A stretch of 26,767 bases of DNA from an uncultured Corynebacterium sp. (GTDB lineage Bacteria; Actinomycetota; Actinomycetes; Mycobacteriales; Mycobacteriaceae): positions 1-26,767 of the forward strand of contig CALUCD010000015.1 in assembly GCA_943914465.1 (NCBI GenBank). Reading direction: 5' to 3'. The notes under the pieces were generated by a model. That model did no database searches. It was not told the origin of the DNA and saw only the letters and a program-made list of their open reading frames with translations. The position numbers and the translations under genes are program-made. Below are positions 7,890-15,536 of this stretch, piece after piece (within the stretch, counting starts at the first letter, position 1; every line of letters starts with the position of its first letter).

Positions 7890-9010
7890 TTACCTCTGCG
7901 CGGTTTCTACCCGGCGCGGCTCAACCGTGAATAGCTCCTCGCCGACGGTGATGTCCCCCGGAAGCAAAAGCGCAGGCGCGATTTCGCCGACCTTCTTCGT
8001 GTTTGAGACAACCACCGGGGTGGTCACCTCATATCCCGCCTGCTCAATCGCACCGATATCGAAGGTCGCAAGCAGGGCGCCAGCGGTGACTTCATCGCCT
8101 TTGTCAACATGGGGCGTGAAGTGCTCGCCCTTCAGATTGACCGTGTCAAAGCCAATGTGCATGAGCACATCAACGCCTACGCCGTCGCTTCCCGTGGCGC
8201 GCACGGCGTAGGCGTGGCCCGACGGGAACGTGACAGCGACCGTGCCATCAATTGGGGAACGCAGCTCACCAACCGTCGGCCGAATTGCCACGCCTTCCCC
8301 GAGTTTGAGCTGCGCGAACATGGGATCTGACACGTCTGCAAGCGGCAACGCCTTACCAGTCAGCGGTGCTGCTACCCTCAGCGCGTCGGCGGATGCCTCG
8401 TGCAAGGTGGCAGCAGCCGCGGCGTCTGCGCGGGTATCTTCAGGGGAATCTGGGTCGATACTGCCGTGCTTGGCAATGAGTAGCGCCCGTAGCCGTATGC
8501 AGCGGCGAACGCAATGGCGAAGGTGATCACTGCCAGCACCAGGAACGTCGGGATTTGCGCCGCCGGTATTGATGCGGCCCCGATGAAGCCTGCAGCACCG
8601 AGTGCCATCGCTTTGACGCCGAATATCGCAACAAGCATCGCGCCGATCGCTGCAGCACCCATGCCGATGTAAAACGGCCACCGAAGGCGCAGGTTCACAC
8701 CGAAGATTGCTGGTTCGGTGATGCCGAACACTGCGGAAACACCCGAGGAGCCGGCTAACCCTTTGAGCTTTTCGTTCTTCGCCAGGAAATACACGGCGAG
8801 TGCGACAGCTCCCTGCGCAATGTTGGCCATGGAGGCAGTCGGGAAGATGAATGAGCCGCCCTGGTTGAACAGCTCCAACTCGATCGGCGGGAACGACTGG
8901 TGCAAACCCGTGATCACGATCGGTGAGTAGAACAGTCCGAACAGCAAGCCCCCGACAGGTCCGCCGGAAAATGCGCCGCCACGAATTACATCACGCGCAG
9001 CTCGGCCCAC
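7890..9010 (-). pseudogene. ptsS: remnant of sucrose-type PTS enzyme IIBCA (5'-truncated and frameshifted)
   Basis: Two reading frames together match the C-terminal half of a sucrose/beta-glucoside-type PTS permease. From about 9000 down to 8486 the translation is late EIIC, including SPIVITGLHQSF, GGSFIFPTASMANIAQG and FGITEPAIFGVNLR. From about 8488 down to 7890, in a different frame, it is the linker (LLIAKHGSIDPD) and a complete EIIA domain. EIIA keeps both active-site histidine contexts: GHAYAV, and the phospho-acceptor in VLMHIGFDTVNLKG. EIIB and the first part of EIIC are absent. The preserved EIIC begins exactly where the upstream scrB gene ends, and its open frame has only a GTG inside scrB as a possible start. 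A single missing G in a GGG tract (8486-8488 on the + strand) explains the frameshift. As encoded it cannot transport sugar; a separately translated EIIA is possible but unproven. The symbol follows the corynebacterial sucrose EII. Confidence 0.85.
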
Positions 9011-10293
9011 TCGTTGCCGTCTGAGGCGAACACACAGGAGGAAAATGCGACTTCACCACCGCCGGCAGTCAGCTCAACGGCAGCGCCATCGGCGGTGAAT
9101 ACACATTCGCCCGCACGGCACTCGGCCCAACGCAGCAACCCATCGACGTTGAGTGCAATCGTGCCGCGCAGCTCATGCGCACCTGACTCGCGCCGCGCTC
9201 CGGTGGGATCCGGGGTCCACGTCACGGTTGCGCCCACCGCACCTGCAACGTCGATAAGTTCTGCGGTCAACGGCTCAGGCCCGAGCTCACACGAATACAC
9301 CACCATTCCCGTGGGGTCAGCGGGCAGGTGCAAGAAGGTGTATAGCGCGGCATCACTGAGCACAAGCTGCCTGGGCAATGTCAGCTGGTGCACCCAGCCC
9401 TCCGCGTCCAGCGTCGGGGTGGCGTCGCGCCCCGGCAGCCCCATCCAGCCCAACATCAGCGCCCCAGAGCCGAACTCAATGAGCTGCGGTGCGTAGAACT
9501 CGTGGCCGTAATCAAGCGGGGTAAAGTCCCGCACCACCTCGAATCGCAACCCATCGAGGCGGCCGACGATGTAGCCGCACTCATCCGAGTCCGGAAATTG
9601 CGGGCAGATGACGAGCACGTCGAGCTCTTCGCCGGTTGATTGGTCTGTCATCCGCAGCAGATTCGGGCATTCCCACATGTATGCCGAGGTGATGGTCTGG
9701 TTTAGCCCGGCGAACTCAATCTCGCCTTCGAGTCGCCAGTGCTCAAGATCATCAGAGGTGTAGAGCACCGCTGCTCCGGTCTGGTCAACGCGCTGGGCGC
9801 CAACAACCATGCGCCAGCTGCCCCCTACCCGGGTGACGTGCGGGTCACGGAAGTGGGCGGTGTATCCCTCAGGGAAGCCTGCAATGATCGGGTTGTTCGG
9901 GTGACGGCGATACTGCCCGCCCATCGGCCCGGTAACGTCACCTACTTCAACGACGTTCTGGCTGGTAAAGCGCTGCCCTTCGCGCTTGACGTTGCCGGTG
10001 TAGAACAACCACATGACGCCATCATCGACCACGGCACTGCCTGAATAGCAGCCGTTTTCGTCGTACGGCAAGCCCGGGTACAGCGCGTCTGGGTAGTGGC
10101 GCCACAGGCCATCGCCAGTGCGGCCACCAAGCCCGGTTGCCGCATGACCCCAACCAGTTCGCTTCGGCCCAACCGGAAAAAGTGGGTCATGCTGATAGAA
10201 AACATGCAGCTCATCGCCGATGAGCGTGAGACCGTTCGGATCGTTCAGGCGCCCCTGTGGCGGGGTGATGTGAAACTTCGGCCTGTAAGACAT
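8986..10293 (-). CDS. scrB: glycoside hydrolase family 32, sucrose-6-phosphate hydrolase (invertase)
   Basis: A 435-residue cytoplasmic enzyme (no signal peptide) that hydrolyses sucrose 6-phosphate, or sucrose, into glucose(-6-P) and fructose. All three GH32 landmarks are present: the nucleophile in LNDPNG (D18), the transition-state RDP motif (R149, D150, P151), and the acid/base in WECPNL (E208). The five-bladed propeller region is complete, followed by a short C-terminal beta module. The length is within the family range. The stop lies where the PTS remnant begins, and the last codons overlap the remnant's frame by about 25 nt, so the extreme C-terminus may have been changed by the deletion. 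The ATG at 10293 has no clear Shine-Dalgarno sequence; a TAAACT -10 element on this strand, 7-8 nt before it, suggests leaderless expression. A fructokinase gene is divergent, 15 bp away. Confidence 0.9.
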   Translation of the reverse strand: MSYRPKFHITPPQGRLNDPNGLTLIGDELHVFYQHDPLFPVGPKRTGWGHAATGLGGRTGDGLWRHYPDALYPGLPYDENGCYSGSAVVDDGVMWLFYTGNVKREGQRFTSQNVVEVGDVTGPMGGQYRRHPNNPIIAGFPEGYTAHFRDPHVTRVGGSWRMVVGAQRVDQTGAAVLYTSDDLEHWRLEGEIEFAGLNQTITSAYMWECPNLLRMTDQSTGEELDVLVICPQFPDSDECGYIVGRLDGLRFEVVRDFTPLDYGHEFYAPQLIEFGSGALMLGWMGLPGRDATPTLDAEGWVHQLTLPRQLVLSDAALYTFLHLPADPTGMVVYSCELGPEPLTAELIDVAGAVGATVTWTPDPTGARRESGAHELRGTIALNVDGLLRWAECRAGECVFTADGAAVELTAGGGEVAFSSCVFASDGNEWAELRVM

Positions 10294-10308
10294 GCGATTT
10301 AGTTTACG
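10294..10308. promoter_or_regulatory. very short divergent intergenic region between scrB and fructokinase
   Basis: Only 15 bp separate the two divergent start codons. On the minus strand, TAAACT (10301-10306) lies 7 nt before the scrB ATG, the spacing expected for a -10 element of a leaderless mRNA. On the plus strand, TAGTTT (10300-10305) is a weaker counterpart. The -35 elements would have to lie inside the opposite gene. If the kinase starts at the GTG at 10318, the gap is 24 bp. Confidence 0.4.
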
Positions 10309-11214
10309 GTGAAAAGTGTGATCACTGTGTACGGCGAAGCCCTGGTTGACCTTGTCCCTTCAGATCCCACTCCCCTTGCGCCGCTGACCCCCGCCCTCGG
10401 GGGCGGGCCATTCAACGTTGCTCGCGCACTCGCTCGCCTTGGGTCCGATGTCGCGTTCCAATCGCGCCTGTCCACAGACAACTTCGGACAGCAACTGCGA
10501 GAGTCCCTCACCCGCGCAGGCGTTGACCTTTCGGCGTGCTCCAGCGGGCCTGAGCCGACCACACTGGCCATCGCCGCTCTCGCCGATGATGGCGCGGCCA
10601 CCTACACCTTCTACGTCGATGGCACCGCAGACCGGTTGGCCGAGCCCACGCCGGTAGCCGGGGGATACTGCGTGTTTGGCACCCTGTCTCTTGCATTGGA
10701 GCCGGGCGCGTTGCGTTACGCAGAAGCCGCCGCAGCGTCCGCGCAAGCCGGTGCGGTGGTGTGTCTGGACCCGAACATCCGGCCCGCCTTCGCCTCCGAG
10801 AAGCATCGGCTGTTTCTTCGCGGCATGCTCGAATCTGTCACGGTATTGAAGCTCTCGGATGAGGAAGTGGACTTTTTGGGCGACACCTCGCACGTGCCAG
10901 TGGTGGTGACCACCCGCGGCAGCGGGATCACGGTGCGCACCCCGTTTGGGCACACCACGGTGGACGCGCCCCAGGTCGAGGTCGCAGACACAATTGGCGC
11001 CGGCGACACCGTCATGGCGGCACTCGTCCACCAATTTGACGCCCGCGGTCTGACGCGCGAGGATCTCCTGGTTCTTGATGAGCCGACGTGGCGCGACATC
11101 TTGCAGTTCGCAGTACACGCGGCCGCGATCACTGTCGCGCGCACAGGCGCGGATACGCCTACCGCGCACGAGGTCGCTGCCTCACTCGGTACCGCGGAGC
11201 CACCGGCGCGCTGA
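10309..11214 (+). CDS. PfkB-family carbohydrate kinase, probable fructokinase
   Basis: A 301-residue cytoplasmic sugar kinase of the ribokinase/PfkB family. Near the N-terminus is ALGGGPFNVARALARLG, the PfkB signature 1 region that binds sugar. Near the C-terminus is TIGAGDTVMAAL, with the anion-hole glycines and catalytic base D233. The YGEALVDL opening and the position next to scrB favour fructose as substrate (fructose to fructose-6-phosphate). Specificity for another ketose or aldose cannot be excluded. The start is GTG at 10309; a second in-frame GTG at 10318 is possible, and neither has a good ribosome binding site. It converges with glmS (5 nt between the stop codons), whose substrate is fructose-6-phosphate. 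Confidence 0.85.
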   Translation: MKSVITVYGEALVDLVPSDPTPLAPLTPALGGGPFNVARALARLGSDVAFQSRLSTDNFGQQLRESLTRAGVDLSACSSGPEPTTLAIAALADDGAATYTFYVDGTADRLAEPTPVAGGYCVFGTLSLALEPGALRYAEAAAASAQAGAVVCLDPNIRPAFASEKHRLFLRGMLESVTVLKLSDEEVDFLGDTSHVPVVVTTRGSGITVRTPFGHTTVDAPQVEVADTIGAGDTVMAALVHQFDARGLTREDLLVLDEPTWRDILQFAVHAAAITVARTGADTPTAHEVAASLGTAEPPAR

Positions 11215-11219
11215 GACCA

Positions 11220-13109
11220 TTACTCCACGGTGACTGACTTCGCCAGGTTGCGTGGCTGATCCACGTTCAGCCCACGCGCCTGCGCAACCGCACAAGCGAA
11301 GATCTGCAGCGGCACCGTTGACAGCAGCGGCTGCATGAGCCCTGCTGATGCTGGAATGCGAATGACGTGATTTGCGTACTCCACCACATCTTCATCGCCG
11401 TATTCCGCGATCACAATGGTCACCGCCCCACGCGCACGCACTTCCTGGATGTTGGAAACGACCTTGGCGTGCAGGTTATGCCGCGAGCGCTTGGATGGCA
11501 CGATCACAAACACCGGCTGTCCTTCTTCCACCAGCGCAATCGGCCCGTGTTTGAGCTCACCGGCCGCGAACCCTTCCGAGTGCAGGTAGGCAACCTCTTT
11601 GAGCTTCAGTGCACCCTCAAGTGCGACCGGGAAGCCCACATGGCGGCCAAGGAACAGCACTGATTTCGCATGTGCAAGGTCTTCGCCGAGCTGTTTGATT
11701 TCATCCGCCCCGTCCAGCAAGGTTTGCAGCTTCTCAGGCATTTCCTGCAACTCTGCAACAACCCCTCGGATCTCATCCGCGAACATGTTGCCGCGCACCT
11801 GCGCCAGGTAGAGCGCGAGCAGGTACGCCGCCACAATCTGTGAGATGAACGCCTTTGTGGATGCCACCGCGATCTCTGGGCCAGCGTAGGTGTACAGCAC
11901 CGCATCCGCCTCGCGCGGGATGGAGGAGCCGACCGTATTGCAGATCGCGATCACCTTCGCGCCCTGCTCGCGAGCATGTCGCACCGCCATCAGCGTGTCC
12001 ATCGTTTCACCAGATTGAGAAACCGCAACGACGAGCGTTTGCTTATCGACGATCGGGTCCCGATACCGAAACTCATGCGCCAACTCCACCTCGGTTGGAA
12101 TCCTGCACCAGTGTTCGATGGCGTAGCGGGCGACCTGACCCGCATAGGCGGCGGTGCCACACGCGACAATGATGATCTTGTTTACTGAGCGCAGCAGCGA
12201 TTCTTCAATCCGCAACTCATCAAGTGTGAGCGCGCCCTGCTCATCGAAGCGGCCATAGAGCGTGTCGCGCACCGCAGCCGGCTGGTCATGGATCTCCTTT
12301 TCCATGAACGAATTGAATCCGCCCTTTTCTGCGGCAGTGACATCCCACTCCACCCGAAACGGCGTTGCCTCTGCCGGCTCACCGGTGAACGTGGTCACCT
12401 CATAGCCATCCGCAGTCAGCGTGACAATCTGGCCGTTGTCCAACTCAACGGCATCGCGAGTGAACTCGATGAACCCGCTGACATCGGAGCTGAGGAAGTT
12501 CTCCCCCTCCCCCACACCGACAACCAACGGAGAGTTCCACCGCGCGGCCACAATCCGGTCTGGGTGGTCCGCGTGGATTGCCAGCAGCGTAAATGCCCCC
12601 TCCAGGCGCTGCGCGGTCAATTGCATTGCCTGGGTTAAGTCAGCGTCGGTTTCGTTCACGTAGACGTCGAAAAGCAATGTGCCCGCGACTTCGGTGTCCG
12701 TCTCTGAGACAAAGCTATAGCCCTTAGCCTCCAAATCACCGCGAAGCGCGGCGAAGTTCTCGATGATGCCGTTGTGTACGACCGCGAGCTGGCCATCACC
12801 GATCACATGCGGGTGCGCGTTGACATCGGTCGGCCCACCATGCGTCGCCCAACGCGTGTGACCGATACCCAGGTTTGAAGCAGCCAGGGGCGCGGCCTCG
12901 ACCGCGGCCTCAAGGTCGGCGACCTTGCCCGCCTTCTTTCGACACGCAATCGTGCCGTGTTGCGCAACGGCCACACCGGCCGAGTCGTACCCGCGGTACT
13001 CCAGTCTGCGCAGGCCTTCCACTATCACCCGCAGAGCATCGTGTTCAGCGAGCTCACTACCACTTTTGTTCCCATTCGGAGTGCTGACATATCCAACGAT
13101 TCCACACAT
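11220..13109 (-). CDS. glmS: glutamine-fructose-6-phosphate aminotransferase (isomerizing)
   Basis: A 629-residue cytoplasmic enzyme making glucosamine-6-phosphate from fructose-6-phosphate and glutamine, the entry to peptidoglycan and amino-sugar synthesis. After Met removal the N-terminal nucleophile is Cys2 of MCGIVGYV. The glutaminase domain carries LEYRGYDSAGVAV and GHTRWATHGGPT with NAHPH. Two SIS isomerase domains follow, with the phosphate-binding SQSGETMDTL segment in the first. The C-terminus ends with the typical DQPRNLAKSVTVE. Length is usual for the family, and all motifs are intact. The ATG at 13109 is 29 nt after the PhoX-type gene's stop, and no strong Shine-Dalgarno sequence is seen, so it may be co-transcribed with that gene or leaderless. 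No glmS ribozyme-like core is recognised, as expected outside Firmicutes. Confidence 0.97.
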   Translation of the reverse strand: MCGIVGYVSTPNGNKSGSELAEHDALRVIVEGLRRLEYRGYDSAGVAVAQHGTIACRKKAGKVADLEAAVEAAPLAASNLGIGHTRWATHGGPTDVNAHPHVIGDGQLAVVHNGIIENFAALRGDLEAKGYSFVSETDTEVAGTLLFDVYVNETDADLTQAMQLTAQRLEGAFTLLAIHADHPDRIVAARWNSPLVVGVGEGENFLSSDVSGFIEFTRDAVELDNGQIVTLTADGYEVTTFTGEPAEATPFRVEWDVTAAEKGGFNSFMEKEIHDQPAAVRDTLYGRFDEQGALTLDELRIEESLLRSVNKIIIVACGTAAYAGQVARYAIEHWCRIPTEVELAHEFRYRDPIVDKQTLVVAVSQSGETMDTLMAVRHAREQGAKVIAICNTVGSSIPREADAVLYTYAGPEIAVASTKAFISQIVAAYLLALYLAQVRGNMFADEIRGVVAELQEMPEKLQTLLDGADEIKQLGEDLAHAKSVLFLGRHVGFPVALEGALKLKEVAYLHSEGFAAGELKHGPIALVEEGQPVFVIVPSKRSRHNLHAKVVSNIQEVRARGAVTIVIAEYGDEDVVEYANHVIRIPASAGLMQPLLSTVPLQIFACAVAQARGLNVDQPRNLAKSVTVE

Positions 13110-13138
13110 GGGAAAAAATCGTAGGGGACGAGTGAACC

Positions 13139-15280
13139 TTACGCGTCCTCAACGCCAATTTTTTTGCCATCCGCGCGCCACGCCATCGCAACCGCAGGTC
13201 GAGGCAGCGAATTCCCACCCTCAGGCCAGTGCGAACCCGGAGCCTCAAACGTCGCATCGTCGAGCTCACCCGGGTGCTGCACGTTGACCATGACACGCTC
13301 ATCAGTCACGATCGGCCCGCAGGTCTCCGCGCCCACCGGCACAGTGAGGAAGCACTTGACCTGGCCGCGATTCTCCCCCTCAAGGCCGACAGCGTACAAC
13401 CCGTCATTGCTGCCCAGGGCGTTGCCGTCAGTGGAGATCCACAAGTTGCCGTAGCTATCAAACGCCAGGTTGTCTGGGCACGAAATCGGTGAGACCTTGG
13501 ACTTATCAAACCCGCCAAAGTACGTCGACGCGGCCTCCGGGTCGCCGCAAACAAGCAGCAGGCTCCAGGTGAACGACTCACCAGCGTGATCATCATCGAT
13601 CTCCATGACCAGGCCGTTTTTGTTCTCCCGGATTGGCGCGTACTCGGTGACGCCTTCCTTGCTCTTCTTCGCATCATCACCAGTAGCGCCGCGGTACTTG
13701 TTGTTCGTCAGCGCTACGTACGCCTTACCGTTGACCGGGTTGACCTGAAAATCCTCCGGGCGGTCCATCTTCGTCGCCCCAACCTCGTCAGCAGCCAGGC
13801 GCGTGTACACCGCAACCTCCTCGGGGCTGAACCCATTCACGTGGGACTGCGCGCCATCTGCAGACACCGTGAGCAGTTTGATCCACCTGCCGGTTCCGTC
13901 GAACTGCCCATCCGCGGGCACCTCGCCGTCACCCGTGATCTCACCTGCCGGCGAATTGCCTTCCAACGACGCCACGTACAGCGTGCCCTCGTCCAGAATC
14001 GTCATGTTGTGGGCAACATCGCCATCAACAATCTGCTTCGAGGAGACGAACTTGTAGATGTACTCAAAGCGCGAATCATCGCCCGAGTAACACACCACCG
14101 TGCCGTCTTCAGTGACGTGAATATTGCCCGCTTCATGCTTGTAGCGGCCCATCGAGGTGTGCTTGACCGGCGTGGAATTCGGATCCATCGGATCAATCTC
14201 CACGATCCAGCCGAAGCGGTTGAACTCATTCGGCTCCTTCTCCAGGTCAAAGCGCTCATGCAACCGCTCCCATTTACGCTCAGACGCCCCCTCCGCAACC
14301 CCGAAGCGCTTCACATCAGCCGCGGCACGTCCGCCCTGCACAGCAGCAGCGTTTGCCCAGTACTGATCAATGTTTTCCTCGCCTGAAAGCATCGTGCCCC
14401 ATGGGGTCAACCCGCCCGAGCAGTTGTTAAAGGTGCCAAACACCTTCGTGCCAGTCTCGTCCGCGCTGGTCTTCAGCAGCTCCGAGCCTGCTGCAACACC
14501 GGTGAGCACGAACTCAGTATTGCCGGTAATACGGCGGTTGAGTGGGCCGAACTCACGCTTCAACTCACCCGTTCCATCAACCTTGGACACTTCCAAGATC
14601 GTGTGGCCGTGGCTGGCCAGCCCAATATTGATCTGCTCATCCGTTGGGTTCTCAGCGTCGTAGCCAGGCAGCATGTGCGGCTCCGTGGAGTACTCATGCG
14701 AGCAGACGTACACCAGCCGACCCTCATCATGCGGGTGCGGTAGCAAGCCAGCAAAGTCGTTGTTGAACCCGAACTGACGCTCCGCCGCTGCAGCGGTCTG
14801 GTTGTGCGGATCGAACCCCGGCGCGTCCTCATACACCGGGTCACCCCAGGCGATGAGCACCCCGGTTGCATACCCAGCCGGGACCACAACTTTGTCCTCT
14901 TCATTTGGTGCAACCGTGCTAAACCGCATGCCCAGCGGCGGGGCGATCTCTGCAGCCTCAGCCTCGGAGGTTGTAGACGGCGCTGCAGCCGCCTCGCTGG
15001 TCGTGCTCGCTGCGCTCGACGCGGCCGAACTTGTACTCGTTCGAGTACCCGGAAGGCTCGAGGATTCAGGGCCGCACGCGGCAAGCGCAGCACCGCCGCC
15101 AACCGTGACGACGCTCGCGCCAAAGGCCTTGAGCACCCCACGACGCGAAACTACGTCACCGAAGTATGCATTATCAGACGTGTTTGTGCACTCCCCGTAG
15201 CACGCGTTACCGCACTTGTAGGTACAGGTCAGCGTGGAACGTTTGGACTGGAAAAGCAGGTTGCGGCCCATCAGGGACAT
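13139..15280 (-). CDS. PhoX-family (DUF839) phosphatase, Tat-exported lipoprotein
   Basis: A 713-residue protein of the PhoX/DUF839 family; characterised members are calcium/iron-dependent extracellular alkaline phosphatases. The ATG at 15280 is chosen over one 34 codons upstream because GAGGAG lies 7 nt before it. The N-terminus has a cysteine cluster (C19, C23, C27, C31 in CTYKCGNACYGEC), then the twin-arginine motif SRRGVLKAFG (R46, R47), a hydrophobic stretch and an LAAC lipobox with C69 as the probable lipidated residue. A Ser/Thr/Ala-rich linker follows, then the DUF839 beta-propeller region containing PHPHDEGRLVYVCSHEYS and GTMLSGEENIDQYW. It lies upstream of glmS on the same strand. 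Export of a folded metalloenzyme by Tat fits the family. Phosphatase activity is inferred; some DUF839 proteins are uncharacterised. Confidence 0.88.
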   Translation of the reverse strand: MSLMGRNLLFQSKRSTLTCTYKCGNACYGECTNTSDNAYFGDVVSRRGVLKAFGASVVTVGGGAALAACGPESSSLPGTRTSTSSAASSAASTTSEAAAAPSTTSEAEAAEIAPPLGMRFSTVAPNEEDKVVVPAGYATGVLIAWGDPVYEDAPGFDPHNQTAAAAERQFGFNNDFAGLLPHPHDEGRLVYVCSHEYSTEPHMLPGYDAENPTDEQINIGLASHGHTILEVSKVDGTGELKREFGPLNRRITGNTEFVLTGVAAGSELLKTSADETGTKVFGTFNNCSGGLTPWGTMLSGEENIDQYWANAAAVQGGRAAADVKRFGVAEGASERKWERLHERFDLEKEPNEFNRFGWIVEIDPMDPNSTPVKHTSMGRYKHEAGNIHVTEDGTVVCYSGDDSRFEYIYKFVSSKQIVDGDVAHNMTILDEGTLYVASLEGNSPAGEITGDGEVPADGQFDGTGRWIKLLTVSADGAQSHVNGFSPEEVAVYTRLAADEVGATKMDRPEDFQVNPVNGKAYVALTNNKYRGATGDDAKKSKEGVTEYAPIRENKNGLVMEIDDDHAGESFTWSLLLVCGDPEAASTYFGGFDKSKVSPISCPDNLAFDSYGNLWISTDGNALGSNDGLYAVGLEGENRGQVKCFLTVPVGAETCGPIVTDERVMVNVQHPGELDDATFEAPGSHWPEGGNSLPRPAVAMAWRADGKKIGVEDA

Positions 15281-15324
15281 AGCGGAACTCCTCGGCGATG
15301 CGGAAACGAGTGTATGCGAGCTGG

Positions 15325-15330
15325 TATTTA
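15325..15330 (-). promoter_or_regulatory. candidate -10 element upstream of the PhoX-family gene
   Basis: TAAATA on the minus strand at 15330-15325 lies about 45 nt before the chosen ATG at 15280, in a locally AT-richer stretch. No clear -35 is found. A GTTCATCT octamer on the same strand (15398-15391) resembles one half-site of actinobacterial PHO boxes. Confidence 0.25.
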
Positions 15331-15471
15331 AGCGATCCTTCTGAAACAGCTGAAACGCTATTCCCGCCGGGTTGCACAACAAGGAAATTCAGATGAACAG
15401 TTGCGAAACACGCTGACTCGCCGCGGCGCCGCACCGGCGATGCGCCATACACATGCAACGCATACAGCGCC

Positions 15472-15507
15472 AAAACCCGCCGCGCCGAAGCTCGGCGGGC
15501 GGGTTGG
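15472..15507 (-). terminator. terminator at the end of the S10 operon
   Basis: A GC-rich inverted repeat pairs 15474-15488 with 15492-15505 with a small internal imperfection. On the minus strand it is followed by TTTT. It lies 30-60 nt beyond the rpsQ stop, closing the ribosomal protein operon before the PhoX-family gene begins. The flanking bases also allow weak termination on the other strand, where no gene is present. Confidence 0.75.
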
Positions 15508-15536
15508 TCAACTGATCGTCGAAAAGCGGAAGCTGC

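Noticed and set aside
13060..13140. glmS ribozyme or riboswitch upstream of glmS
   Set aside because: Only 29 nt separate glmS from the preceding gene, and no ribozyme core is visible.
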